64,000 nt of DNA from CALMFG01 sp963666035. GTDB taxonomy: Bacteria; Bacillota; Clostridia; Christensenellales; CALMFG01. The stretch lies in the NCBI GenBank assembly GCA_963666035.2, contig CAXXJI010000003.1, positions 186,001 through 250,000 of the forward strand, given 5' to 3'. The position numbers and the translations under genes are program-made. Shown piece after piece: positions 18,358-27,364 of this stretch (the stretch's first letter is position 1; every line of letters starts with the position of its first letter). A model generated the notes under the pieces. The model searched no databases. It was not told the origin of the DNA and saw nothing but the letters and a program-made list of their open reading frames with translations.

Positions 18358-19277
18358 ATGAAAATTTCAATTATTATCCCGGTATATTTTAATCAGCCGA
18401 ATCTACAGCCGCTGTACGACGATATCAAGGCCGTGGTACTAAATAAGCTGACAATGGAATTACGAGATTGTGATGGTGGACGACGGTTCGACCGATGGGT
18501 CTTATGAGGAGATATTGGCGCTGAAAGTCAAAGATCCGAATATTGTGGCGGTCAGGCTTTCCCGCAATTTTGGCTCGCATGCGGCCATTTTGGCAGGCCT
18601 CTCGGTTTGTACAGGGGACTGTGCCACCATGAAAGCCGCCGATCTGCAAGAACCTTCCGAGATCATATTAAGCATGCTGGAAAAATGGCAGAACGGGACG
18701 AAATCGGTGCTGGCCGTGCGGGACGACCGAGAAGAACCTTTCACCCAAAAGTTGTTTTCCAATACTTACTATAATGTGATGCGCAAATGGGCGCTGCCGA
18801 ATATGCCCAAAGGCGGGTTTGATTGCTTTTTGATCGATCGGGATGTGATTGAGCTTTTAAAGCGTTTGGAGGAAAAAAATACGTCGCTGATGGGACAGAT
18901 TCTGTGGTGCGGGTTTAAAACCGAGATGGTGCACTATGTCCGTAAAAAGCGCGAAATCGGTAAATCCCGCTGGACGCTGGCCAAGAAGGTTAAGCTCTTT
19001 ATCGACTCGTTCCTGGGGTTCTCCTACGCCCCCATACGCGCGATTATGACCATTGGCATCTTCTACTTTTCTGGCGGCCATCGTTTACTCGGCAATTATT
19101 GTTATACAGAAGCTGACCACAGGCATCCCAGCAGCCGGTTTTGCTGCTACCATGATTGTGATGCTGTTTTCATTCGGCATCGTGATGCTCTCCATCGGCA
19201 TACTCGGTGAATATATCTGGCGCAGCTTTGACGCCAGCAGAAATCGTCCGGTATTTATTATTGAGGAAAAGAAGTAA
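18358..19277 (+). pseudogene. GtrB/ArnC-like polyisoprenyl-phosphate glycosyltransferase (GT2), two frameshifts
   Basis: The reading starts MKISIIIPVYFNQPNLQPLYDD, shifts near 18451 to NYEIVMVDDGSTDGSYEEI...SRNFGSHAAI...KAADLQEPSE (GT-A DxD-type site), and shifts again in the TTTT run near 19070 to LAAIVYSAIIVIQKLTTG...GEYIWRSF, the two C-terminal helices of the family. Each break is repaired by removing one base, giving about 306 codons, the normal length. Such enzymes load a nucleotide sugar onto undecaprenyl phosphate. It lies 3 bases after the fusion gene. Confidence 0.85.
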
Positions 19278-19297
19278 TCGTTTTTTGCGTCTTAACC

Positions 19298-19325
19298 AGA
19301 CATGCCAGATGGCGTGTCTTTTTTT
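19298..19325 (+). terminator. rho-independent terminator
   Basis: AGACATGCC (19298-19306) pairs with GGCGTGTCT (19311-19319) with one bulged pair, then seven T. It ends the sugar cluster. Confidence 0.85.
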
Positions 19326-19340
19326 ATATTAGCGTGAATA

Positions 19341-19363
19341 TTTAGTTAACAATACGAACTAAA
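19341..19363. promoter_or_regulatory. inverted repeat upstream of the DAK2-DegV gene
   Basis: TTTAGTT (19341-19347) and AACTAAA (19357-19363) form a perfect 7-bp inverted repeat with a 9-base spacer. It resembles lipid-regulator operators of the TTAGTA/TACTAA kind in Firmicutes. The assignment is tentative. Confidence 0.35.
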
Positions 19364-19439
19364 AGTTTGAAGCGGTGGTTTAAAACACTTAAAATAAATG
19401 TATAAATATAGTAAATAGAATGATTTTTGTGAGGATCTT

Positions 19440-21227
19440 ATGAATACTTTGACGATAAACGGTAACCATATTTACAATTTTTTTATCTCGGGCGCAAAAA
19501 AGCTGATCTGCCATGAAAAAGCATTGAACAGCATCAATGTTTTTCCTGTGGCCGACGGAGACACCGGCACCAATTTGGCGCTGACCATGAAGATGGTCAT
19601 TGCCAACTCAAAGCAGGATGAGGCACTGTATCGATCGCTGGCGTCCATATCCGAAGCCGCAACCGAAAACGCATATGGTAATTCGGGCATGATCTTTGCG
19701 CAGTTTCTAAACGGTTTTGCCGCGGAATCCGGCGTGAAGGCCGAGATCAGTATCTCCGAGTTTGCTGATATTGCGGCAAAAGCAACGAAGTATGCTTATG
19801 AGGCGGTGGAATCGCCCAAAGAAGGGACCGTATTGAGTGTGATGCGGGATTGGGCGGCAGAATTCAAGGCTAGACTGCATCTGGCCGACTTTGAACAGGC
19901 ATTGAAGCAGTCGGTAGAGAGCGCACGAGGTTTTGTTGAACAAACACGGGAGCGCTTAAAGGTGCTGATGGTGAACAATGTGGTGGACGCCGGAGCTAAG
20001 GGCTTTTTGATTTTTCTTGAGGGCATGTTGGAATTCATCATCAGAGGCGAGGTGACTGAAACCGCGGCGCTGGACGACACCGCCGAGATGGAGACACACA
20101 TCAACCTGACGAACAGTGAACCGGTGCTGACCAACCGGTACTGCTCCCAATTTTATATTGAAAGCGATAAGACGCTTAATGAGCTGAAAGCGATGATTAC
20201 AGAGTTTGGGGATTCGTTGGTTGTGACCGGGCTTCAAAACCGACGTCAGATTCATATCCACACCGATAGGCCGCATCGCGTGATGCAGGCGCTGGCCCGA
20301 GAAGAAACGGTGCTTTCGCAGAAGATTGAGGATATGAAATTGACAAACGACCTGATATACCGAAAAAAGCATGCGATCGGTTTGGTCACGGATTCCATCG
20401 CCGATGTGCCGCAGGAACTGTTGGACAAAGCGCAGGTGACGGTCATTCCGGTCAACCTTATCTGTGACTCGGTGGCATATCTGGACAAATTGACCATGAC
20501 GCCCAAGCTTTTTTACGAGCAGATTGACCTGTATACCATGAATCCTACCAGTGCCCAGCCCTCCTACGGTACTATCGAAAAAGCGTTTTTGAAACTTACC
20601 GAACATTTTGACTCGGTGATTGGGGTCTTTGTTTCGCAAAAGATGAGCGGCACTTTCGGCAACGCCCAAAAGGCGGCAAAAAAACTGTCGGAGCAGGGCA
20701 AACGGATAACCGTTGTTAACTCCATATCCAATTCTGCTGGCGAAGGGATGCTGCTGCTGGAAGCGACGCGATTGATCGATCGTGGATATAGCCACGATGA
20801 GGTTGTAAAAAAACTGGAGAGCCGTAAAGCAGACACACGAATCTATGTCAGTGTGCGTGACTTAAGCCATATGATAAAAGGCGGACGCGTCTCAAAAGTG
20901 GCGGGATTCATTTTAAATATGATTAAACTAAAGCCGGTCATTTCGATTGACCGCAAAGGCGGGGGGATTGTGTTTAAGAAGACCCTGACGCAGAAAGCCG
21001 CGGTGGACGCCATGGCAGCCGAGTTTAAAAAAGACTTTCTATCTCGCGGGATACAGGAATACGCGATGGTATATTCAGACAGGGAGGCGGATGCAGATAT
21101 GCTGAGAGCAAAGCTGTATGGCATCTGTGGGGTGGAACCGGCCTATGTTGCGCCCATCTCGCCGGTGGTGGGGCTGAACGCCGGAGCGGGCTCGTTTGCT
21201 GTGGCGTATTTAATCAAGGAGGGTTAG
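19440..21227 (+). CDS. fused DAK2 kinase and DegV protein (FakA-FakB-like)
   Basis: 595 residues. The N-terminus (1-210) is a DAK2 domain: NVFPVADGDTGTNLALTM (nucleotide-metal Asp motif), AYGNSGMIFAQFL, and VDAGAKGFLIF. A middle domain (about 240-310) resembles the FakA middle region. The C-terminus (about 313-595) is DegV/FakB: VTDSIADVP, then PTSAQPSYG, then SGTFGNAQKA, then IKGGRVSKVAG. In most Firmicutes FakA phosphorylates a fatty acid held by a separate FakB. Here kinase and binder are one chain. The ATG follows GAGGATC. The upstream 7-bp inverted repeat may be an operator. Confidence 0.88.
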   Translation: MNTLTINGNHIYNFFISGAKKLICHEKALNSINVFPVADGDTGTNLALTMKMVIANSKQDEALYRSLASISEAATENAYGNSGMIFAQFLNGFAAESGVKAEISISEFADIAAKATKYAYEAVESPKEGTVLSVMRDWAAEFKARLHLADFEQALKQSVESARGFVEQTRERLKVLMVNNVVDAGAKGFLIFLEGMLEFIIRGEVTETAALDDTAEMETHINLTNSEPVLTNRYCSQFYIESDKTLNELKAMITEFGDSLVVTGLQNRRQIHIHTDRPHRVMQALAREETVLSQKIEDMKLTNDLIYRKKHAIGLVTDSIADVPQELLDKAQVTVIPVNLICDSVAYLDKLTMTPKLFYEQIDLYTMNPTSAQPSYGTIEKAFLKLTEHFDSVIGVFVSQKMSGTFGNAQKAAKKLSEQGKRITVVNSISNSAGEGMLLLEATRLIDRGYSHDEVVKKLESRKADTRIYVSVRDLSHMIKGGRVSKVAGFILNMIKLKPVISIDRKGGGIVFKKTLTQKAAVDAMAAEFKKDFLSRGIQEYAMVYSDREADADMLRAKLYGICGVEPAYVAPISPVVGLNAGAGSFAVAYLIKEG

Positions 21228-21231
21228 AAAG

Positions 21232-21999
21232 ATGCTGGGAGTATATGCGCTGATCGTTTTTGCATATTTTGTGGTGTGGTATATCATCACTTTGATTTTC
21301 AAAAATGCGGGGCTGATCGATATCGGCTGGGGGCTTGGTTTTGTCGTTCTGGCGGTGTATGGACTGATGACTAACCTTGGCGTGGTGACGGTGGTGCTGA
21401 CCGCTATGGTTGCGGTTTGGGGCTTTCGGTTGTCCGTACATGTCTTTCGGCGCAACGTCGGAAAGCCTGAGGACTATCGGTACGCCGCGTTTAGAACGGA
21501 TTGGGGGAAATGGTTTAATCTGCGTGCGTTTTTTCAGCTGTTTATGTTCCAGGCGCTGATGATGCTGGTCATCGCATTGGCGTTTATCTATGCGAATCAG
21601 CAAAATACGATCCGCAATATTCCGCTGTTTATGGCGGGTATTTTGGTGTGGTTGGTCGGGTTTTTCTTTGAGACGGTGGGCGACGCTCAACTGAAACGTT
21701 TTGTTGTCAACCCCGACAACAAGGGCAGGGTGATAGAAGCTGGATTGTGGCGGTATTCGCGCCACCCGAATTATTTCGGCGAGGCGGTGCTGTGGTGGGG
21801 CGTTTTTATGTCGGCGTTGGCCTGCGGAGCGCCGTGGTGGACGGTGGTCAGCCCGGTCACCATTACACTGCTTGTCCGGTTTGTATCCGGTGTGCCCATG
21901 CTGGAAAAACGCAACCAAAGCAAGGCAGGTTACGAATCATACTGTAAACGGGTGAATGTATTTATCCCGTGGTTTAGAAAGGAAGAAAAAAGTGAATAA
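21232..21999 (+). CDS. DUF1295/steroid 5-alpha-reductase-like membrane protein
   Basis: 255 residues with about six helices. The C-terminal signature is GLWRYSRHPNYFGEAVLWWGVF followed by RFVSGVPMLEKRNQSK and YESYCKRVNVFIPW, as in DUF1295 proteins of the isoprenylcysteine methyltransferase/steroid reductase clan. The natural substrate in bacteria is unknown. It starts 4 bases after the DAK2-DegV stop, with AGGAGG inside that gene's end, so the two are likely co-transcribed. A lipid link is possible. Confidence 0.88.
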   Translation: MLGVYALIVFAYFVVWYIITLIFKNAGLIDIGWGLGFVVLAVYGLMTNLGVVTVVLTAMVAVWGFRLSVHVFRRNVGKPEDYRYAAFRTDWGKWFNLRAFFQLFMFQALMMLVIALAFIYANQQNTIRNIPLFMAGILVWLVGFFFETVGDAQLKRFVVNPDNKGRVIEAGLWRYSRHPNYFGEAVLWWGVFMSALACGAPWWTVVSPVTITLLVRFVSGVPMLEKRNQSKAGYESYCKRVNVFIPWFRKEEKSE

Positions 22000-22333
22000 A
22001 TCGTTGTTTTTGGCGGCAAAGATCATTTCATTTGCCGCATTTTTAATTTTTCTCGCCCTCATCATCTTTGGCGTGACCGCACGTGATTTTTCGGCCGAAG
22101 GCAGTGTCTTACTCAGCGTTTTTTGGGGAAAATTCACCATGCTGGATATTTACGCCGCTTTTTTGGTCATTTTCATCTGGGTAGTGATTCGGGAACGCTC
22201 GATTCTAAAGAGCGCACTATGGTTTGTGCTCATCATGCTTGGCGGCAGTATGTCCATCTGCCTTTATCTGTTTGTTGCGCTGATGACGTCTAAGGATGAT
22301 TTACGGATATTGTTGCTGGGGAAACGCGCATAG
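21992..22333 (+). CDS. small membrane protein, GTG start
   Basis: 113 residues from the GTG at 21992, which overlaps the preceding stop by 8 bases and has an AAAGGA site at a good distance. The longer frame from 21956 would overlap more and has no ribosome site. About three hydrophobic segments. Function unknown. It is third in the run with the DAK2-DegV and DUF1295 genes. Confidence 0.65.
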   Translation: MNKSLFLAAKIISFAAFLIFLALIIFGVTARDFSAEGSVLLSVFWGKFTMLDIYAAFLVIFIWVVIRERSILKSALWFVLIMLGGSMSICLYLFVALMTSKDDLRILLLGKRA

Positions 22334-22341
22334 GTGAATAG

Positions 22342-22390
22342 AAAAAACGCTTAGCCGTTGATGATATGAGAGGGTATCAACGGTTAAGCG
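22342..22390 (-). terminator. terminator of the lipoprotein gene
   Basis: A 15-base arm at 22348-22362 pairs with 22376-22390 with one mismatch. On the minus strand it is followed by six T. Confidence 0.8.
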
Positions 22391-22422
22391 TCTGATTATG
22401 GAGCTTATTTATATTTATTTAG

Positions 22423-22959
22423 TTATGATGATGTCAAATCAGAAACTTGTATATCGGATTCCTCCAATAATACATTAAAATACTGCTTTAGAGCCTCAGC
22501 ATCACTCGCCAGTAGTTCGGCATAGCCTGCGTCATCTTCCAACACTTCACCCGTGTCCACAACCAACCTGGTTTTGGTCATCAATTCACCATCAAAGTAG
22601 TAAAGATAGGTGAAGATATCCGTCATATAGTTATAAGCAAAGACTTCCTGTTCCATATCGTTGTTCGCAATGCGTAAAAAATTATATTTTTCCAAGACGA
22701 ACATCTCGGTCAGAGTGATATCGTCTTCGGTGACATTGCGTGTATATTGACCGGCAACCTGCATGAACCCTGCGGTTTCAAACCGCTCCGTTAAATTGAC
22801 GTCTTCGACAATGTTGCCGCTGTCGGATGACAGTTCAGACTCATCAATAACAGGAAAAGTGGCAATCGCTTCGTCAGTTAACTCGGCGACCGGTGCACCA
22901 CCGCACCCGGAAAGCAGTAATCCTGTCAATAAAACAATTATCAGTTTTTTATTTTTCAT
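22423..22959 (-). CDS. lipoprotein of unknown function
   Basis: 178 residues with a lipoprotein signal: charged MKNKK, hydrophobic core, and lipobox LSGCGG with Cys at about 19. The mature part is acidic and holds mixed strands (FAYNYMTDIFTYLYYFDGEL). No family is recognised. It is single, with a strong terminator behind it. Confidence 0.75.
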   Translation of the reverse strand: MKNKKLIIVLLTGLLLSGCGGAPVAELTDEAIATFPVIDESELSSDSGNIVEDVNLTERFETAGFMQVAGQYTRNVTEDDITLTEMFVLEKYNFLRIANNDMEQEVFAYNYMTDIFTYLYYFDGELMTKTRLVVDTGEVLEDDAGYAELLASDAEALKQYFNVLLEESDIQVSDLTSS

Positions 22960-22980
22960 ATCCTACCATTGAGCAATGCA

Positions 22981-23010
22981 AAATCTCCGCTGAGGTTCGG
23001 CGGAGATTTA
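22981..23010. terminator. hairpin between two minus-strand genes
   Basis: AAATCTCCGC (22981-22990) pairs perfectly with GCGGAGATTT (23000-23009). It lies behind the coiled-coil protein gene and probably ends its transcript. The T tail is short. Confidence 0.6.
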
Positions 23011-23028
23011 TATATATTTTATTATTGT

Positions 23029-23547
23029 CTATAGTTCTTCGAGTACTTGCTCAACTATCTCATCAACTTCTTCTTCTACAGGGAACCCATGGGCACGCAC
23101 ACCAGGCATAATCTCTTTGATGCCTGCTTTTGCCGCCGCTTTAATTTCCAAAGAATACTTTTGAGCATCCCTGATCTGCTGTCTTAGGTTGGCAATTCCT
23201 TCTTCGTAGGCCGCCAGATCTTCTTCGGAAACGTTGTCCATATCGCGAAGCATCTGTCGCAGCTGTTCTTTATAAGCTTGTGTCAATTCACGTTGTTCGG
23301 CCAACTGTTCTTTTCTCATTGCGCGAAGTTCTTCCCGCTCGGCCTTTCGCTCTTCGAAATCAAGCTTTAACTCGTCGCGTTCCTGCTTGCGCGCTTCGTT
23401 TTTCGCAGCCGCCTGATCACTTTTTCCGTTATTTGATTTTTCACCGCTATTGCCGCCCTTATTACCGCCTTTTTCGGCATACGCAATAGGAGCCGCAAAG
23501 CTGAATATCAACGTAATAACTAATAATAAAATCAAAAACCGTTTCAT
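23029..23547 (-). CDS. secreted, highly charged coiled-coil protein
   Basis: About 172 residues from ATG 23547 (AAGGTG six bases upstream), preferred over the GTG at 23556. A cleavable signal peptide is visible (hydrophobic core, then PIAYAEK). The mature part begins with Gly/Asn/Lys-rich sequence and is then almost pure heptad-like Glu/Arg/Lys/Leu (about 55-150), predicted as a long coiled coil. No enzyme motif. It may be a structural or wall-associated factor. It lies divergent to the two-component system that follows. Confidence 0.72.
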   Translation of the reverse strand: MKRFLILLLVITLIFSFAAPIAYAEKGGNKGGNSGEKSNNGKSDQAAAKNEARKQERDELKLDFEERKAEREELRAMRKEQLAEQRELTQAYKEQLRQMLRDMDNVSEEDLAAYEEGIANLRQQIRDAQKYSLEIKAAAKAGIKEIMPGVRAHGFPVEEEVDEIVEQVLEEL

Positions 23548-23699
23548 TATTGACACCTTCCTTTGTTTATATTATCAACTTTTGCTTTATTATACAAGTG
23601 AAATAAAGCATCATGATGAGGAAAATGTAAGAAATTGTGTAAACGATTATGCTAATATCGAATTTGTGATATAATATTTTTAATTAACAGGAGAAGACT

Positions 23700-24356
23700 A
23701 TGCGTACAATTTTTGTTGTGGATGACGAAAAAAAACTGCTGAGCGTGATTAAGAAATATCTGGAGAACGAAGGGTATTTGGTGCGCACGTTTCAGGATGC
23801 CAGAAGCGCGATGAAACATATCGAAGGCGAAGCGGACCTTTGGCTGTTGGATATTATGCTCGGTGACGATTTAAACGGATATGATCTTATCAAAGCGATC
23901 AAGGAAAAAACCAGCGTACCCACGATATTTATGTCTGCCAGGGATAAGGAATTGGACCGTGTGATGGGCCTTGAGATGGGCAGTGATGACTATATTACCA
24001 AACCGTTTTCCATGCGCGAATTGGTTTTACGCATCAATAATATTATCAAACGTGTTTATGATGAGCAGGGCGGCAACATTGTCCTGTATGATGTATACAG
24101 TATTGACAGCAAAAAACGCATTGTTTCCCAAAAGGGTCAGCCGGTGGCGCTGACCTCCAAAGAGATGGATATGGTTTTGCATCTGTTGCAGAACAAAAAC
24201 ACATCCTTTACCCGCGATCAGCTACTAAACAGTATTTGGGGCGTCGATTATTACGGCTCTGACCGGGTGGTGGACGACCTGATCAAACGCATCCGGAAAA
24301 AAATGCCGAATTTTAATATTGAAACCATCTATGGCTACGGCTACCGTTTGACCTGA
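23700..24356 (+). CDS. OmpR-family response regulator
   Basis: 218 residues. Receiver domain with acidic pocket VDDEKK, phospho-acceptor Asp51 in LLDIML, and conserved Lys in TKPFSMRE. The C-terminal winged helix (about 125-218) carries LTSKEMDMVLHLLQ and VDDLIKRIRKKM...YGYGYRL. AGGAGA precedes the ATG. The stop overlaps the kinase start (TGATG), so the pair is translationally coupled. The divergent neighbour, the coiled-coil secreted protein, is a candidate target. Confidence 0.95.
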   Translation: MRTIFVVDDEKKLLSVIKKYLENEGYLVRTFQDARSAMKHIEGEADLWLLDIMLGDDLNGYDLIKAIKEKTSVPTIFMSARDKELDRVMGLEMGSDDYITKPFSMRELVLRINNIIKRVYDEQGGNIVLYDVYSIDSKKRIVSQKGQPVALTSKEMDMVLHLLQNKNTSFTRDQLLNSIWGVDYYGSDRVVDDLIKRIRKKMPNFNIETIYGYGYRLT

Positions 24357-25654
24357 TGAAGAATTTAAAGCTCTCCATACAGGTGACTTTGGTGTTTATC
24401 GCGGCGTTCGTCATTACCAGCGTGCTGGTGGCTTTTGCGGTGACGCGGAGCACCGAATCGATTTATGAGGATATCGTATACCAGAAGCTGGAGGCCCAAG
24501 GAAAGGCCGTCGCGCAATCCAGCAGGTTGGCAAGCTTTGAGCTTGAAAGTGGTATTGCGGTGATCCAGTATTCCAGCGATATGCAGTCCTATACGGCTTC
24601 GGATAACATTAATGATTATACCGATGCTGTCTCCATTCCGCTTTTGATCGGGAAAGCGGTCCAACAGACATCAAGCGCTCAGCGCTATGTCAACACCATT
24701 GCAGGCAAACAGATTTTTTATGTTATCTTAAAATATCATGGTTTTTTTGAAGTTCAGGACCATGATGTTTTTATTGTACTGACCGATGGGGCGATGAAGG
24801 GCGCGATGATGGAAAACATGAGAACGCAGGTGCAGTTCATCTTTCTAATCGCCTTTTTGTTCGGCTATCTTATCGTTTTGTTGTGGATATTCAGGCTGGT
24901 CAGGGATACGCGCCATATCTCGGGAGCGCTCAAGAACATGGGTAGTAATTATTATAGAACTAGATTAGAAACGCCGCGAAAGGACGAGATCGGTGATTTA
25001 GTAAACAGCATTGAAGCGATGCGGGGAAAGATCATGGAAAGCGAAAAGCAGAAGCAGGAGATCATCCAGGGGGTCAGCCATGACTTAAAAACGCCTATCG
25101 CGGTGATTCGTTCTTACACCGAAGCGATGCAGGACGGGTTGTGCGAGCCCGGAGAGGTGGCCGAGGTGGTGGAGACCGAATGCATTCGGCTGGATAGAAA
25201 AGTCACTGAGCTGTTAAACCTGACACGGCTTAATTATATCGACTTAAACCGAGATACCTTCGGCGATATCCGTATGGATGTGCTGATTGAAGACATCGTG
25301 AAACGGTATCGGCACATGTCAAAAGCCAAGTTTGTTTTGGATTTAAAACCGGTGAGTTTTTTTGGCGAACGAGAATCCTGGCGGGTGGTTTTGCAGAGCA
25401 TACTCGATAATGCCATACGCTATGCCGAAACGAAAATTGAGATATCCTTAAAAAAAGATGATTTGTGTATCTGTAACGATGGCAGAAACATCGATGAGGC
25501 GCGATTGCCTAGCATCTTTAATGCGTTTGAAAAAAGCGCGGACGGCAATTTCGGCATCGGGCTTTCCACAGTCAAGCGCACAGCAGAGCTGTTTGGATAT
25601 TCGGCCGCAGCAAAAAACACCGAAACCGGCGTGTGCTTTGAAATTTGCAAATAG
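24356..25654 (+). CDS. sensor histidine kinase
   Basis: 432 residues: helix 1 (about 10-30), an extracytoplasmic sensor of about 120 residues, helix 2 (about 160-182), a HAMP linker, and a HisKA domain with QGVSHDLKTPIAVIRSY (His242). The HATPase domain has an N box (LDNAIRYAE), a short G1-type ICNDGRNID and GIGLSTVKR (G2). It pairs with the preceding OmpR-type regulator. The signal is unknown. Confidence 0.95.
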   Translation: MKNLKLSIQVTLVFIAAFVITSVLVAFAVTRSTESIYEDIVYQKLEAQGKAVAQSSRLASFELESGIAVIQYSSDMQSYTASDNINDYTDAVSIPLLIGKAVQQTSSAQRYVNTIAGKQIFYVILKYHGFFEVQDHDVFIVLTDGAMKGAMMENMRTQVQFIFLIAFLFGYLIVLLWIFRLVRDTRHISGALKNMGSNYYRTRLETPRKDEIGDLVNSIEAMRGKIMESEKQKQEIIQGVSHDLKTPIAVIRSYTEAMQDGLCEPGEVAEVVETECIRLDRKVTELLNLTRLNYIDLNRDTFGDIRMDVLIEDIVKRYRHMSKAKFVLDLKPVSFFGERESWRVVLQSILDNAIRYAETKIEISLKKDDLCICNDGRNIDEARLPSIFNAFEKSADGNFGIGLSTVKRTAELFGYSAAAKNTETGVCFEICK

Positions 25655-25681
25655 CTTTCGTTTTTTAACAATTGCTCCGGT

Positions 25682-25873
25682 CTAGAACGGGTCGATTCGC
25701 TCACGGGCAGCGTCAATGACGCGGATAAACGCGCCGCAAAGGGCACCCAAAAACGAAGCCGCCATGCCAAGCAGAATATAGAGATTACCTGAAATGATGA
25801 CCCCTAAGAGCGCAAACAGCCCTAAAAAAACAAGGCCGTGGATAAACCAAATATTACTTAGGAATTTTCTCAT
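25682..25873 (-). CDS. small two-helix membrane protein
   Basis: 63 residues with two hydrophobic segments (about 8-28 and 30-50). The ATG at 25873 has AGGAGG a few bases upstream. It is convergent with the histidine kinase. Function unknown. It is real enough to report because of the strong ribosome site. Confidence 0.6.
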   Translation of the reverse strand: MRKFLSNIWFIHGLVFLGLFALLGVIISGNLYILLGMAASFLGALCGAFIRVIDAARERIDPF

Positions 25874-26016
25874 CTGGACCTCCTTTGTTTTCTATGATAC
25901 AGGATTTATTATATCGTAAAAACCCGGGCGTTTACATTAAAAAAACAATCATTTTACGTTTAAAACAAGAGTTATGTTATAATATGGATATCAAAGCGAT
26001 AAGAAAGGAAATTGAA

Positions 26017-26403
26017 ATGAAAAAAACAATTCTTTTATTGATAGTGTTAGTCATGGCGGCAAGCGTGCTGACAGCATGCGGCCCCGATTATTCCAAAGAG
26101 CTGGAAGCGATCGGCGAGGATATGCAGAGCGCAACCGATGAGTGGCTGGATTTTATGACCGAGTACGGCGAGGAAGCTTATACGATTCAAACGGCTGAAG
26201 ATTTAAACACTTTTTATAGCGAGATGTCCGAAAAAGCCGGTAACTACGCCGAAAAGTTCCGTTCGCTGGAAATGCGCCTTGATGACATTCAGGGCGGGAT
26301 ATCTGAGACCGAATACTCATCCTACAAAGCGTCGCTAGAAGCGATGATTGATGCGATTGAGGGCATGATGGAACAGATGGAAGCCGCGATGGCGACTGAA
26401 TAG
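26017..26403 (+). CDS. small lipoprotein
   Basis: 128 residues from ATG 26017 (AAGAAAGG upstream); the longer frame from 25885 lacks such a site. Lipoprotein signal with lipobox LTACG and Cys at about 21. The mature part is helical and acidic (YSKELEAIGEDMQSATDEW and a Met/Glu-rich tail). A TATAAT at 25978-25983 is a likely -10 box. It is followed by a terminator, then a second lipoprotein of similar plan. Confidence 0.75.
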   Translation: MKKTILLLIVLVMAASVLTACGPDYSKELEAIGEDMQSATDEWLDFMTEYGEEAYTIQTAEDLNTFYSEMSEKAGNYAEKFRSLEMRLDDIQGGISETEYSSYKASLEAMIDAIEGMMEQMEAAMATE

Positions 26404-26435
26404 GGAAACGGCTATAAGCGGTAATATTGATCATC

Positions 26436-26474
26436 AAACCCTTGGTGTTTTAGAAGGCCAAGGGTTTTTTTATA
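26436..26474 (+). terminator. rho-independent terminator
   Basis: AAACCCTTGG (26436-26445) pairs with CCAAGGGTTT (26458-26467), followed by T. Confidence 0.88.
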
Positions 26475-26582
26475 TGATGCTGACACTGATACGCGGATGT
26501 ACGATAGACAGATTCGCAATTCGATATGGAAAAAAACCGTTTGATTATATATAATGAAAAAAAAACAGTGAGGAGAAATCCA

Positions 26583-27191
26583 TTGAAAAATAAACTCGCG
26601 CTATTCGTTCTTCTGGTTTATTTGTTCGTTTTCTGTGCCGGTTGTGCACCGTCCGCCGAAAGCCAGGCGAACCAGATCATCAAAGATTTTGAAGCCGTCA
26701 AAAATGAGGTAAACAATTATGTGGCAACCGATGATCCGAGAAACCTGATTGCATCGACCAATCTGGAAGAGATTGAGACGCTCACCGAACGTGTGGACGG
26801 ACAATATAAAACCTATTCGGCCGAACTGATATCGCTGATGGAATCGTATCGGGCACTGGAAGGGCAAATCGATCCAGCAACGCTGGATAATCATATTCTT
26901 GCGATGCAGGAGTTTTATAAGGTAACCGAGCTTTTACGGCTGTCGCAGCTTTTGAGCGGGAAGCAGAGGGCCTGGGACATCAAGGTGAAAACTGCGCTTA
27001 GGGCAGAGGATAAGCTGGCCTATTGCAGTGCGTTCTCCGCCGACTGCGATACGATTGAAGCGGAGGCGAAAGCGCTGGACGTTAAAGAGGACGATATAGA
27101 TTTAATTACTGGCACCTATGAATTTTTAATGGAGAAGATCAAAGAATCCAAAGAGATGATTATCTATGCGCTGTATGACTTGGTCGGCTGA
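26583..27191 (+). CDS. helical lipoprotein, TTG start
   Basis: 202 residues from TTG 26583, where GAGGAG lies 6 bases upstream and the protein opens MKNKLALFVLL, a clean lipoprotein signal with lipobox CAGC. The longer frame from 26526 would bury this signal. The mature part is alpha-helical and rich in Glu, Asp and Lys with no known motif. It resembles the upstream lipoprotein in plan but not clearly in sequence. Confidence 0.72.
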   Translation: MKNKLALFVLLVYLFVFCAGCAPSAESQANQIIKDFEAVKNEVNNYVATDDPRNLIASTNLEEIETLTERVDGQYKTYSAELISLMESYRALEGQIDPATLDNHILAMQEFYKVTELLRLSQLLSGKQRAWDIKVKTALRAEDKLAYCSAFSADCDTIEAEAKALDVKEDDIDLITGTYEFLMEKIKESKEMIIYALYDLVG

Positions 27192-27238
27192 CCGAGCGAA
27201 AAACGGTTACCAAACACAGCGACTTTTTGCGGAGGATA

Positions 27239-27270
27239 ACCCCCGAATGTCTTTACGTTCGGGGGTTTAT
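27239..27270 (+). terminator. rho-independent terminator
   Basis: AACCCCCGAA (27239-27248) pairs with TTCGGGGGTT (27259-27268), a 10-bp perfect stem with a T-rich end. Confidence 0.85.
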
Positions 27271-27364
27271 TGTTTTGCGGATTGGCGCAGGAACCGAAAC
27301 GAGTGACAGTAATTGACATCTGCGCACGGCTGAAATAGAATACCCAAAGAGAGGTAAAAAAACC

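Noticed and set aside
19956..20795. 279-codon open frame on the minus strand
   Set aside because: Antisense to the DAK2-DegV gene; rich in His and Arg as expected of a reverse frame of a real gene.
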